The notes: a model not told the origin generated them from the letters alone. Positions 9,895 through 20,154 are shown, numbered from the stretch's first letter. The stretch: DNA of 64,000 nt from Symbiodinium natans (GCA_905221605.1 CAJNDS010000779.1:1-64000), one strand, 5' to 3'. Made by a program: numbers and translations.

Positions 9895-10108
9895 GACCGC
9901 GCGGGCGCGTGTATGTCTACTTCCCTCATACCCTCCTAGGAAGGTGAGAGCTCTTTCGTCTGTGTTGCCCAAGATGCACCCAAAGCCAAGACACACACGA
10001 CCGCGCGGGCGCGTGTATGTCTACTTCCCTCATACCCTCCTAGGAAGGTGAGAGCTCTTTCGTCTGTGTTGCCCAAGATGCACCCAAAGCCAAGACACAC
10101 ACACACAC
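9895..10108 (+). repeat. 104-bp direct tandem duplication
   Basis: GACCGCGCGGGCGCGTGTAT...AAGCCAAGACACACAC occurs twice with a 104-bp offset (9,895 and 9,999). The copies look identical over their length, so the duplication is recent. It is followed by (AC)n and AAATAAAC-type microsatellites to about 10,190. Confidence 0.9.
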
Positions 10109-10409
10109 ACACTATAAATACATAAACTCGAAAATAAGTAAATAAACAAATAAACAAATAAACAAATAACTAAGTAAATATATATATAGAAACAAAAGCA
10201 ACAGACATAACAAGAAAAACCAAACATACATCCCTAAACCTCTTACCCCCTGAAGGCGTAAACATCTAAACCAGACGGTGAAAATGTTGCAGACACCGCT
10301 TGTTGGGTGCAGAGGCTAGCAACCCCCAGAGAAATAGGCACGTGTTCTGGGTTCAATCGTAGACTGTAGGGCTCTCCAGGCCAAGGGCTTAAGGTTCAGG
10401 GTTTTGTCC

Positions 10410-10865
10410 CTAAACCTTATGCCCTAAAGTCCCTAAAGTCCCTACAGTCCCTAAAGCCCCTAAAGTCCCTGAAGTCCCTAAAGTCCCTAAAGTCCCTAAA
10501 GTCCCTAAAGTCCCTAAAGTCCCTAAAGTCCCTAAAGCCCCTAAAGTCCCTAAAGTCCCTAAAGCCCCTAAAGTCCCTAAAGTCCCTAAAGTCACTAAAG
10601 TCCCTAAAGTCCCTAAAGTCCCTAAAGTCCCTAAAGTCCCTAAAGTCCCTAAAGTCCCTAAAGTCCCTAAAGCCCCTAAAGTCCCTAAAGTCCCTAAAGT
10701 CCCTAAAGCCCCTAAAGTCCCTAAAGTCCCTAAAGTCCCTAAAGTCCCTAAAGCCCCTAAAGTCCCTAAAGTCCCTAAAGTCCCCAAAGTCCCTAGAGTC
10801 CCCAAAGTCCCCAAAGTCCCTAAAGTCCCTAAAGTCCCTACAGTCCCTAAAGTCCCTACACCCTA
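10410..10865 (-). repeat. CCCTAAAGT 9-bp minisatellite
   Basis: About 50 tandem copies of CCCTAAAGT with scattered CCCTAAAGC variants. Each unit is the telomere heptamer CCCTAAA plus two bases. The long Gly-Thr-Leu open frame across it is a consequence of the 9-bp period and not a gene. Confidence 0.95.
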
Positions 10866-10898
10866 AAGTCCGTAAACTCTATGGGGTTGGATTTAGAC

Positions 10899-10970
10899 AT
10901 GACACTTGCCGAGAAGGTTAAGCCCAAAGCTCCAGGCCCGGTCCAGGATTGGAGAACGGTTCAGGGTTAG
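10899..10970 (+). CDS. exon-like segment, possible first exon
   Basis: ATG-initiated 23-codon frame MTLAEKVKPKAPGPVQDWRT. CAG|GGTTAG at the end could be splice site or stop. Followed by a TTTAGGG array. Confidence 0.38.
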   Translation: MTLAEKVKPKAPGPVQDWRTVQG

Positions 10971-11050
10971 GGTTTAGGGTTTAGGGTTTAGAGTTTAGGG
11001 TTTAGGGTTTAGGGTTTAGGGCTTAGGGCTTAGGGTTTAAGGATTCAGAG
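10964..11050 (+). repeat. TTTAGGG array
   Basis: Mostly perfect heptamers, with CTTAGGG at the right. Confidence 0.93.
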
Positions 11051-11242
11051 CTTGGCTTTTGTGGCAAAAACATGTCGCACACCCCAAGCCCTTTGCCAAG
11101 TCCAAAGCCTCCTGAGCCCTAGCGATGGCCTGGGCAACTCTTCGGGCTTGGGATTTAGGGTTTTAGGGTTTTAGGGTTTAGGGTTTAGGGTTTAGGGCTT
11201 AGGGTTTAGGGTTTAGGGTTTCGGGTTTAGGCTTTAGGCTTT

Positions 11243-11400
11243 AGGAGGGTTTCGGAGGGAGGCAGGGTCCAGGCTTTGTAGATCATGCCTGCATGTTGAA
11301 GGCACCAAGAGAACATCCAAGCGCGAGGCAGCTTCAACTCCTCCAGCATTCGCTTTAGATGCGTGCAGTCATTCTCATTCTTTTTATTATGGCTTGGTCT
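11243..11400 (-). CDS. exon-like segment
   Basis: Long open minus frame with CTHLKRMLEELKLPRAWMFS and WCLQHAGMIYKAWTLP. The balanced helical composition supports coding. It ends near AAACCCTCC at the array edge. No family recognised. Confidence 0.4.
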
Positions 11401-11499
11401 TTTGCTTCCCGGCTTGCCTGAAGCGTCTGTGTCTCGTCGAAGCTCAGCACACGGGAGACTGGAGTTTCTGCTATGGCAACGTGCATCCATATGGGTGGC

Positions 11500-12400
11500 T
11501 GTCAATATTCCTTCTTCCAGGAACGGCGGATGCTGAAAAAATCATGGTGCCGCCTTATGACGAGAAGGAAAACGAAGGTCTGGAACGATGGCTTTGGCAA
11601 GTACAAAAGTGTAGTACTAATTCTTGCTCCTTATGCAAAAACCCGCAAAACACACTAGCGCCGCCATTTTAAGACTCAGGCATCGTCATCGGAACTATTG
11701 GGGCTACTTGAGCTCGAGCTAGTAGTGCTTTGCTCTTCCAGGTTGGCCATGTTTCAGATCAGCTGTCTTAGTACTGCTTTATGTCTTGGATGGGCAAGTG
11801 GCCACCGCAAGCACTTTCCCTTCATATTTGCTAGCGCGATGCTAGCGCCAACCTAGCGCATATTTCGCCGCATGACTTTAGAATTTTGGCACGCCGGTAG
11901 TATGCATCAGGAGCAATCACAGGGCTTAGGGGCTTAGGGTGTAGGGTTCAGGGTGTGTAACCCAATGTTCCACAGTCTTACCTAAGCCGCAGGCCGCCTA
12001 TACTACTTAAGCTTCCCGAAGCTGGATCGCTCTAAACCCTAAACCCTACACGCTAAACCCTAAAATGTTCGCCTTTGGAAAGGAACACCTAGCGCCACGC
12101 TAGCGCTGTCCTAGCGCCTACATGGGGAAGAGCCTGAAACCTGCATATTACGCATGGTGCCGCCTTGTGGCGAAGACATAAACCAGCAAGAGCGGAACTT
12201 CATATCGCACTTCCATCATATTTTACATACATGGTATTTTGACGTCCGCCCATATGGCTTCGCCTCCATTGCCAGATTCCGTGACCTTTCGCAGCTGCGC
12301 GCTGGAGCAGGCGAACCATGGGGGCGTGGTGGGTTTTCTCTTTTCGGCGTGTAAGGTAACCCTGCCCCTTAGAGAAGGCTTACACCAAGTTGCCCTGACC
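11500..12400. other. duplicated segment with CTAGCGC motifs
   Basis: CATGGTGCCGCCTTRTG occurs at 11,542 and 12,153, and CTAGCGC occurs repeatedly at 11,655 and between 11,830 and 12,120. It looks like two diverged copies of one dispersed repeat. Short open frames in both copies are not otherwise supported. Confidence 0.4.
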
Positions 12401-13240
12401 CTAAACCCTAAATCCTACATCCTAAAACCAAACCCAGGAGACCCTACGAGGCCACAGACAAGTCGCTTTAAGCGCATACTAAGCTGATGTGGGCTCCCAT
12501 CAGACGACAAAGGCCCTGAACTCGAAACTCCAAACCCTAAACCCTAAAGCCCTAAACCCAAAAGCCCTAAACCCTAAACCCTAGAACCCTAAAGCCCTAA
12601 AGCCCTAAACCCCAAAACCCTCAACCCTGAACCCGCCTCCTGTCCCCTCTCTTGGCGGGAGGAGCTGACACCTGAAAAAAAGCACACGCTTTCATGCATT
12701 TGGGAATTCGGGTGTATATAAGGTTCTAAAACCCTAAACCCTAAACCCTAAACCCTAAACCCTCGGGTCTAGGGGTTAAGGTTTAGGGTTTGGCTCCTGG
12801 CGCCAGGCCCAATGACCCAGCGGCTTGCTTTTAAAGTTGGTCTCCCTTGAAGGAAATGCTAAGGGCGCAGATGTTTCTTAGGGTTTAGGGTTTTAGGGTT
12901 TAGGGTTTTAGGATTTTAGGGGTTTAGGGGTTTAGGGTGTTAGGGTTTTAGGATTTAGGTTTAGGGTTTAGGGTGCAGGGTGCAGGGTTTGGGTGGGTTT
13001 TAGGGTTTCAGGGTTCCGAAGGTCTAGGTCTTTAGGCCGCGGGCTTGATCTACCAGTGTTTAAGAAATCTTAGGGTTTAGGGTTTGAGGTTCTGTGATTG
13101 AGGATGCAGGCTCTAGGCTCTATATAATTTAGGATGAATGCAAGGGAAAAAACACCCTAAACCCTAAACCCTAAACCCTAAACCCCAAACCCTAAACCCT
13201 AAACCCTAAACCCTAAACCCTAACTGGCCCTCCCTGAAGC
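12400..13240. other. mixed telomeric arrays, no clear gene
   Basis: CCCTAAA arrays at 12,400-12,630, 12,728-12,765 and 13,150-13,225 and TTTAGGG arrays at 12,880-13,095. The spacers show no convincing frame. Confidence 0.5.
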
Positions 13241-13250
13241 TCACACGGAA

Positions 13251-13360
13251 CCCTAAGGGTCCATGTGCCTTATTACTACATACTTGGGCCCCAAAGTCCT
13301 TGTATAGGAAGTACTTTCAGGTCCAAGTACTCCCTATTTAGGTACATGGACCCTTAGGGG
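13251..13360. mobile_element. palindromic element family B, copy 2
   Basis: CCCTAAGGGTCCATGTGCCT at the left is matched by AGGTACATGGACCCTTAGGG at the right. The inner arms carry ACTTGGGCCCCAAAGT and GGTCCAAGTACTCCC. A 110-bp near-palindrome without a coding frame. Confidence 0.75.
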
Positions 13361-13980
13361 AAATTAGGGCCGGCGCCTGTGCCATTGGCGCCTTCTGGAA
13401 TGGCACCTTGGCGAAACGATACACGCCCCAAACCCCCAGGGGGCCCTCAAAAAAGGACCCCTTTCTTAAAGCTCGGTTTGGGGTTTAGGGTTTAGGGTTT
13501 AGGGTTTAGGGTTTAGGGTTTAGGGTTTAGGGTTAGGGGTTTCGGATTTTAGGGTTTAGGAGTGGACTGTATGCCTTAAGCCCCACACCCCACCCGTCAA
13601 ACCCTGACACTCCCCAAACCCCCGGCCCCACAACTCTCAAGTCAGCATGGGGCATCGCGGCCGTCACCCTTGGCCCTTGACCCTAAACCCTAAACCCTAA
13701 ACCCTAAGCTTTAAGTTTCAGGTTTTAGGGTTTAGTGTTCAGGGTTCAGGGCTTTTGGGCTGCTTTGAAGCAAAAATCAAGGCTTAACGGCTGTAGGGGG
13801 ACTCGGGGTTGAGGGCTGGGAGAGGGTCCCGGATTTTCAGACACGAGGACGACGGCAACACGAGCTGCACACACCCTGAAACCTAGATAAGGCTTAGTTT
13901 TTTGACAGATTCCTGGGCCCCTAGTTTGGATGATACATGCAGCAACACGAAGATCATGCCCTCGTCAGTATGGGCAAGAG

Positions 13981-14076
13981 GTAGGAACGCTCAATGGAAT
14001 GTCCCGTTTGAATAGAAGCAAGCTAAAGGCCTGCGTCATCTTTGATCTTCCTGAAAAGTACCCACTACTTCCTTGA
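13981..14076 (+). CDS. exon-like segment, terminal
   Basis: Begins exactly after GCAAGAG and runs 31 codons to TGA: SKLKACVIFDLPEKYPLLP is its C-terminal half. AG|G acceptor and in-frame stop agree. Product unknown. Confidence 0.48.
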   Translation, partial: VGTLNGMSRLNRSKLKACVIFDLPEKYPLLP

Positions 14077-14115
14077 CCAAACAGCCACTGAATATCCCAC
14101 AAAGCCCTCGCACCT

Positions 14116-14220
14116 AAAACCCTAAACCCTAAACCCTAAACCCTAAACCCTAAACCCTAAACCCTAAACCCTAAACCCTAAACCCTAAACCCTAAACCCT
14201 AAACCCTAAACCCTAAACCC
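14116..14220 (-). repeat. CCCTAAA array
   Basis: About 15 perfect heptamers. Confidence 0.95.
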
Positions 14221-14230
14221 GAAAGGAAAA

Positions 14231-14310
14231 ACCCGAGCAAGCCCTGGTCTGCGAGTGCGGGTGCAGAGTTGAATTCGAGAATTTCGGGTCCTTATGCGCT
14301 CCGCTTCCCC
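14231..14310 (+). CDS. exon-like segment, Cys-rich
   Basis: Frame EQALVCECGCRVEFENFGSL continues to the next CCCTAAA block. The CxCxC cluster could bind metal, but no family is recognised. Confidence 0.33.
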
Positions 14311-14527
14311 TAAACCTTAAACCCCAAAATCTAAACGCCAAACCCTAAACCCTAAACCCCAAATCCCCAAACCCCTAAGCCCCAAACCAAAAAAAAAACC
14401 CAAACCTTAAACCCTAAACCCCCAAACACGCCCCAAGCCCTCATCCCCAAACCCCCAAACCCTAAACCCCCAAAAACCCCAAATCCTAAAACCCCAAACA
14501 CGCCCCAAGCCCTCATCCCCAAACCCC

Positions 14528-14615
14528 CTAGGAGCTGGGCCGGCGCAGACGACTTGGCAGTCGTCATGGGACCTGCGTCCTCTGGTGGCCTCACTCGGAG
14601 CTTGGCTTGAGACAC
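14528..14615 (-). CDS. exon-like segment
   Basis: Minus frame SQAKLRVRPPEDAGPMTTAK followed by SSAPAQLLG, then repeat-derived codons. Flanked by arrays on both sides. Confidence 0.4.
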
Positions 14616-14684
14616 GGTTTAGGGCTTAGGGTTTAGGGTTTAGGGTTTAGGGTTTAGGGTCTAGGGTTTAGGGATAAGGGCCTA

Positions 14685-14795
14685 CTTGGAAGCCCGCGTG
14701 ACTTCACAAAGTCTACTCGGTATCCGCTAAGAAACCACTCTAATCCCCATCACCCACCCTACCAACCCTACTTACTAAGTCAACAGGGCTTCCAA
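14685..14795. mobile_element. palindromic element family K, copy 2
   Basis: CTTGGAAGCCCGCGTGACTT at the left is inverted as AAGTCAACAGGGCTTCCAAG at the right. The interior resembles 4,500-4,640. Confidence 0.65.
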
Positions 14796-15133
14796 GGAAA
14801 TACGGCAGGGTGTAGATTTTGGGGTTCGGGGTTTAAGTCTTAAGCTGCAGAGTTCCACTGCGCTTCAGGGTTTACGGTTTTAAGGTGTTCGTTTTGCTTC
14901 GGGGTTCACAGGACTGGGAGAAGCAGGAAGCTACCTTCGGCCACGTCCCACAAAAAAAGGCCAGCTTCCTGGGGTACAAAGGGCTTACTTAATCCCTGTT
15001 CCCCTAGGAAGAAAAAAGGGATCCTTTTTGTTTATATATAAGAAAGCCCATAGCCCAAAAAGTAAAAGGATCCCTAACACTGATTTAGCTTAGGCTACAA
15101 AGGGTTTGGGGTTTGCGGGTTGGGGTCTGGGGC

Positions 15134-15229
15134 ATTGAAAAAGCAAAGTCATATTCTCCTCGGAAAAAAGCCACTGCCGAGGCGAAACGGGCCCCTGCTG
15201 CGTGGGACTACGGGCCAGGGCCTCACTGA
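15134..15229 (+). CDS. exon-like segment, terminal
   Basis: 31 codons to TGA: SPRKKATAEAKRAPAAWDYG. Lys/Ala-rich, like tails of nuclear proteins. A second frame is open but less protein-like. Confidence 0.42.
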   Translation: MEKAKSYSPRKKATAEAKRAPAAWDYGPGPH

Positions 15230-15235
15230 TTCCTA

Positions 15236-15476
15236 AACCCTAAACCCTAGACCCTAGACCCTAGACCCTAGACCCTAGACCCTAGACCCTAGACCCTAAA
15301 CCCTAAACCCTAAACCCTAAACCCTAAACCCTAAACCCTAAACCCTAAACCCTAGACCACCCTAGACCCTAGACCCTAGACCCTAGACCCTAGACCCTAG
15401 ACCCTAGACCCTAGACCCTAGACCCTAGACCCTAGACCCTAGACCCTAGACCCAACCCTAAACCCTAAACCCTAAA
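15236..15476 (-). repeat. CCCTAAA/CCCTAGA block array
   Basis: Homogeneous blocks: CCCTAGA x8, CCCTAAA x8, a junction, CCCTAGA x about 12, then CCCTAAA. Variants are segregated in runs and not scattered. Confidence 0.95.
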
Positions 15477-15548
15477 CCCATTCCCGAAACTGTTTCAGGC
15501 TGCAGGGTTCCGGTGTTCGCGGGCATGATTGTAGGGGAGTCAGGATGA
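15477..15548 (+). CDS. exon-like segment, terminal
   Basis: Frame PIPETVSGCRVPVFAGMIVG ends GESG and TGA. It directly follows a CCCTAAA array. Confidence 0.38.
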   Translation, partial: PIPETVSGCRVPVFAGMIVGESG

Positions 15549-15891
15549 GGCTCGCAGTCTGATCTGAAACCCGCCATAATTCCTAAACCCCCTAAGCCTA
15601 AACCCTGAACCCTAGAACCCTAAACCCTAAACCCCAAACCCTAAACCCCAGAACCGTACTAGAACCCTAAAACCTAAACCCTGACCCCTAATCCCTAGAA
15701 CCCTAAACCCTAAACCGCAAACACCAGAACCCTAGACCCTAAACCCTAAACCCGCAAACCCCAAACCCTAGAACCCTAGACCCGAAACCCTAAACCCTTT
15801 TATGCCCTAAACCCTAAACCCTAAACCCTAAACCCAACCCTTTACAGCCTAAACCCTACATTACCTAACCCTAAACCCTACACCCTAAACC

Positions 15892-15957
15892 CCCCTTTGA
15901 AGCTGGGCTCGCGGCCCTGCCGCTAATGGCGAGGCCTCCAGCTGGCCCACAACATTG
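15892..15957 (-). CDS. exon-like segment
   Basis: Minus frame PNVVGQLEASPLAAGPRAQL fills the spacer between two arrays. Confidence 0.32.
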
Positions 15958-16243
15958 GGGCTTAGAGTTTAGGGGGCTTGGATTTAGGGTTTAGGGGCTT
16001 AGGGTTTTGGGCTTAGGGTTTAGGGTTTAGGGGTTTAGGGATTAGGGGGTTTAGGGTTAGGGTTTTAGGGTTCAGGTTTGTGGTGTAGGGTTCTAGGGTT
16101 TCGGGTTCTTGGCAATAGGGGTTTAGGGTTGTAAGGGTTTATACGTAGGGAGGACCCCAACCCTAAGCACAAATGAAGTCGAACGTAAGTGGTTGACCCC
16201 AACAATCTGAGCAGGGGACTTCTTTGGGTTTAGGGTTAGGAGC

Positions 16244-16322
16244 TAAACCCTAAACCCTAAACCCTAAACCCTAAACCCTAAACCCTAAACCCTAAACCCT
16301 AAACCCTAAACCCTAAACCCTC
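16244..16322 (-). repeat. CCCTAAA array
   Basis: About 11 perfect heptamers, joined at 16,225-16,243 almost directly to a TTTAGGG remnant, a head-to-head junction. Confidence 0.95.
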
Positions 16323-16332
16323 AATCAGGCCT

Positions 16333-16413
16333 CTACATGTGCGGGGTACTGGTACGGCTATGGAAGGAGGTTAGACGGGGGAGAACGTATCCACCCGAGG
16401 TGTCCCAGGCAGA
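16333..16413 (-). CDS. exon-like segment, terminal
   Basis: Minus frame SAWDTSGGYVLPRLTSFHSR ends at TAG. Spacer between a CCCTAAA and a TTTAGGG array. Confidence 0.4.
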   Translation of the reverse strand, partial: SAWDTSGGYVLPRLTSFHSRTSTPHM

Positions 16414-17103
16414 GTTTCGGGTTTAGGGTTTAGGGTTTGGGGTTTCGGATATAAAAAAACAAACACAAAAACTGAACCCTTGCAAAGATTGCATCCGCCG
16501 AGCACAAAGACTGAGGGCCCCGAAGCAAACGCTAAACGCTCCCCACTCTGGTTTTGTAGAATCTGAAACCCCAAATCCTAAATCCTGAGTAGAGGATGTG
16601 AGAAAGAAAGAGAGAGGGAGAGAGAGAGAGAGAGAAATCAAGGCCCACCACCCCCAGGCCAGATCCTACCCCTCCCCCAAATCCTAAACAGAATCATCGG
16701 TTTAGAGTTTAGGGTTTAGGGATTCCAACCCTAAACCCTAAACCCCAAACCCTAAACCCCAAACCCCAAACCGCAGCTCAGCGCCGAACGCCGGCGTGGC
16801 CGGCCATCTTCGCCGAGAGCCCCGGCGCAGGCTGAGACAGCGGGTTCCCCTACTACCCCCCTCTATTTGGGGTTTAGGGTTTGGGGTTTAGGGAGAACCA
16901 TCTTCGGGCGGCATTTCTTCCGGGTGTAGGGTTGGGGGGTTATAGAGTTGAAGGCGAAGCTGTCATATAACAATTGCGAAGGCCGGGGTTCGGCGCTTTG
17001 GGTTTAAGGTTTTTGGGGGGTGGGAAGGGGTTTGCGTCAGCTGGCTGGGCTTGCAGCTAGGGTTCAGGGCCCAGGGTCGGGCGTTGACTGCAAGTTTGGC
17101 ATG

Positions 17104-17186
17104 TGGGTTTAGGGTTTAGGGTTTAGGGTTTAGGGTTTAGGGTTTAGGGTTTAGGGTTTAGGGTTTAGGGTTTAGGGTTTAGGGTT
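17104..17186 (+). repeat. TTTAGGG array
   Basis: About 12 perfect heptamers. Confidence 0.95.
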
Positions 17187-17189
17187 CAG

Positions 17190-17270
17190 GGCTACAGAGA
17201 GGTGTACGGCAACTGTCAGCAACTCGCCACTTCCAAGGGCTTTAGATCTTGAGGGCTTTGGGGTCTAGAG
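17190..17270 (+). CDS. exon-like segment
   Basis: Frame ATERCTATVSNSPLPRALDL runs to a TAG. Short; composition-based. Confidence 0.28.
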
Positions 17271-17446
17271 GCTTCCTGGCTTCAGGGCTTGAGAACCACA
17301 AAGCCTGAAACTCTAAACCCTACAAACCCTAAGCCTAAACCCTAAACCACCCTAAACCCTAAGCCTTAAAACCTGGAACTCTCAAACCCAGGGTTCTTCT
17401 GGCAGAGGACGGCTTGGGTTTTCAATAGAGGTAGCTTGGGCCCTAA

Positions 17447-17590
17447 GTTTTTGTGGTACTTACTAACCGATTATAACTGTACTTATAACCCTACTTATAA
17501 TACCCCTAAGGCCTTTTATATAGGGGTTGTCCCACTTGTAAGTAGGGTTATAAGCCCAGTTATAAGTGGTTAGTAAGTACCATGAACCTC
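17447..17590. mobile_element. palindromic element family D, copy 1
   Basis: GTGGTACTTACTAACCGATT is inverted as AAGTGGTTAGTAAGTACCAT. The inner arms pair TATAACTGTACTTATAACCC with a partner near 17,550. Confidence 0.75.
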
Positions 17591-17689
17591 CAACTAGTTG
17601 CGTCATCCCCGTGCCCCCCGAATTTGTCTACCACACAGCGTTTGAACCAGGCTCTCTCTACTTAGGTATTTGACAACACCACAAGCCCA

Positions 17690-17772
17690 CCCTAAACCCT
17701 AGACCCTAGACCCTAAACCCTAAACCCTAAACCCTAAACCCTAAACCCTAAACCCTAAACCCTAAACCCTAA
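17690..17772 (-). repeat. CCCTAAA array
   Basis: Mostly perfect heptamers with two CCCTAGA units at the left. Confidence 0.95.
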
Positions 17773-17796
17773 ATCCTCAACTCAAAAAAAACACCA

Positions 17797-17880
17797 TCAC
17801 GCCTTCCCCTTGCCGGCAGCTGGCAGCTTCACAATCGCCGCCTGTCGGACGAGCTCATGCCGGGTGTGGGGCAGGGGCTC
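17797..17880 (-). CDS. exon-like segment, terminal
   Basis: Minus frame HELVRQAAIVKLPAAGKGKA ends at TGA. The basic C-terminus would suit a nucleic-acid-associated protein, but this is a guess. Confidence 0.42.
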   Translation of the reverse strand, partial: EPLPHTRHELVRQAAIVKLPAAGKGKA

Positions 17881-17889
17881 AAGGTTTGG

Positions 17890-18028
17890 GAGTTTAGGGT
17901 TTAGGGTTTAGGGGTTTAGGGTTTAGGATTTAGGGTTTAGGGTTTAGGGGTTTAGGGGTTTAGGGGTTTAGGGGTTTGGGGGTTTAGGGGTTTAGGGGTT
18001 TAGGGGTTTAGGGGTTTAGGGGTTTAGG
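17890..18028 (+). repeat. TTTAGGG then TTTAGGGG array
   Basis: The right half (17,943-18,028) is about ten 8-bp TTTAGGGG units in a row. Confidence 0.95.
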
Positions 18029-18061
18029 GTTTGAGGCTTCAGGCGTTTGTGGCTCAGGGGC

Positions 18062-18247
18062 TTAGCGTAGCCAGCTTGTGTCCTGATTACCCAGGGCTGC
18101 AATGCCCTTTAATTCCGGAACGGTTCTTAAAATCCATTCGGAGCTCAACAAAGGGTCATCGGAGTCTCTGGGTACACTCCTGGTGAGCCCATGCGAATGA
18201 ACCAGGAGCGCCATCGGGACAGACATAGGAATAGGAGATGAGGAGCC
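18062..18247 (-). CDS. exon-like segment, terminal, 61 aa
   Basis: Starts after CTGTAG|GGC and stays open for 61 codons to TAA. It includes PMSVPMALLVHSHGLTRSV and SSEWILRTVPELKGIAALGN. This is the longest simple spacer exon outside the named genes, with a consistent AG|G acceptor. Element family D copy 2 begins 26 bp upstream on the sense strand. Product unknown. Confidence 0.52.
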   Translation of the reverse strand, partial: GSSSPIPMSVPMALLVHSHGLTRSVPRDSDDPLLSSEWILRTVPELKGIAALGNQDTSWLR

Positions 18248-18272
18248 CTACAGGTCAGAACTGCAACTACGT

Positions 18273-18407
18273 GGAGGTTCGTGGTGCTTAATAACCATTT
18301 ATCACTGTACTTATACTCCACTTGTAAGCCCCTTCAGCGCCGTAATATGGTTAGAATTGGGTTATAAGTCCAATTATGATGTGGGTAGTAAGTACCATGA
18401 ACCTTCA
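18273..18407. mobile_element. palindromic element family D, copy 2
   Basis: GGTTCGTGGTGCTTAATAAC pairs with GTAGTAAGTACCATGAACC. The inner ACTTATAC and GTTATAAGT arms follow the layout of the copy at 17,447. Confidence 0.7.
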
Positions 18408-18580
18408 AGTATGCTTGTGCCCTCAGCTAGGGTTAGGATTCAGGGTTTAGGTGTTTGATGAGGGCGCAAGTGCTAGCCCGGTACTATTTAGAAGTAAGGT
18501 TTCCGGGTATGGGGTAGACTCCAGAGGCCCGCCGTGATTCAGGGCAAGTAATAAAGCTCAATGAAGGCGGAATCTTGGGG

Positions 18581-18674
18581 GGTTTAGGGTTTAGGGTTTA
18601 GGGTTTAGGGTTTATGGTTTAGGGTTTAGGGTTTAGGGTTTAGGGTTTAGGGTTTAGGGTTTAGGGTTTAGGGT
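18581..18674 (+). repeat. TTTAGGG array
   Basis: About 13 heptamers, one TTTATGG. Confidence 0.95.
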
Positions 18675-18976
18675 TATATGATTGGAGCCTCTATCGGTTG
18701 TGCCTTGCGCTTTGTTTAGCATACACAAGGGGCACCCAGATCTTGGTTAGGAGGGTTGCCCAAAACACGGAAAGATGTGAGCTGCCCCTCCTGCCAGTTA
18801 AAGAAAAAACTAAAGACCAAAGCTCAAGTCCTGAAACCCCTATTGAACCCATACACACCAGAACCCCCTCACCGACCCTAAACCCTCAACCCTCAACCCC
18901 AAACCCCAAACCCCAAACAAACCCCAAACCCCAAACCCCAAACCCTAAACCCTAAACCCTAAACCCTAAACCCCAC

Positions 18977-19085
18977 CTACAGTAAAAGCCTCCCCTCCGC
19001 TGCCTTGCCGGGGCCACCAGCCACTCGTTTCTTGGGTGGGCCATCGTTCCCATCCTTCACTCGTGGCTTGGGTTGCAGGGGTCCC
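18977..19085 (-). CDS. exon-like segment, terminal, basic
   Basis: Minus frame PKPRVKDGNDGPPKKRVAGG then GKAAEGRLLL and TAG. The PKKRV string matches a classical nuclear-localisation pattern (inference). Confidence 0.43.
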
Positions 19086-19920
19086 CCCTCACCCCAACTC
19101 AGCCCAAAGGGGCGGCCCCAAAAAGTAGGGTTTGGGGTTTAGGGTTTAGGGTTTAGGGTTTAGGGTTTGGGGTTTAGGGTTTGGGGTTTAGGATTTAGGG
19201 TTTGAGGCGAGGGGTTTAGGGCCAAACCCCAAAAACCCAGAACCCCGACACCCCAGACCCTCAAACCTAAGCCCCTGAACCCCAAACCCTAAACCTCCAA
19301 ACCCAAAACACCCAACCCTAAACCCCACTCACAACCGCAAACCCTAAAAACCCGAAAACCCTAAACCCCAAACCCTGAACCCTAAAACCCCGAACCCATA
19401 AACCCCAAACCCCGAACCCTAGACCCCCCTCAACCCCAGAACCCTAAATCCCCTCACCCCTAACTCGACAACCTGGACCGGACCGAATTAGACCCCAAGC
19501 CCCATTGATTACCCTAACCCCCCAAACCCTAAACCCTAAACCCTAAACCCCAAACCCTAAACCCTAAACCCTAAACCCTAAACCCTAAACCCCAAACCCT
19601 AAGCCCTAAACCCCAAAACCCTACACCCGGAACCCCAAAGCGGTCCTGAGCTGGCCGCTTGAGGCCTTCCTTCGGCTGGGAGGACCTGACGTCTGACTTA
19701 GAGCTTAGGGGGAGCTTCTAGGGGTTTGGGGTTTCAGGGTTTGGGGTTTCAGGGTTTAGGGTTTAGGGTTTGGGGTTTAGGGTTTTAGGGTTTGGGGTTT
19801 AGGGTTGTGCGGTTTGCGGGTTTGGATCTTTACGCTTAATCGCCAACACGCCCGAAGTCTCCCTCAACTCCTAAATCTTAAGCCTCCAAAACCCCGAGAC
19901 TCCACCCCCCATACCCTTAG

Positions 19921-20020
19921 GGTAGTTTCATGGGCCCTTAGTATGGGGCCTTAAGTTTGGAACCCTTGTATAATGCTCTATACAAACTAGGGGCCTATGC
20001 TTCAGAAGCCTTTCAGGAAG
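19921..20020. mobile_element. family C element, left part
   Basis: GGTAGTTTCATGGGCCCTTAGTATGG is followed by CCCTTGTATAATGCTCTATAC, in the order seen at 39,386. The mirror-image right arm is missing here. Confidence 0.5.
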
Positions 20021-20154
20021 GTATTGCCCTCAGACAACCTCCTGTAAGCTTTTCAAAGCCCCTTAAGCCCTCGATCCCCATCAAACCTCCGCAGGCTCCG
20101 AAACCCCTACTTAAAATTCACTCCTACCACCCTAACCCCGTCCCAAGCCTAAAC

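Noticed and set aside
10410-10814. 134-aa Gly-Thr-Leu repeat protein
   Set aside because: The frame stays open only because the minisatellite period is 9 bp.
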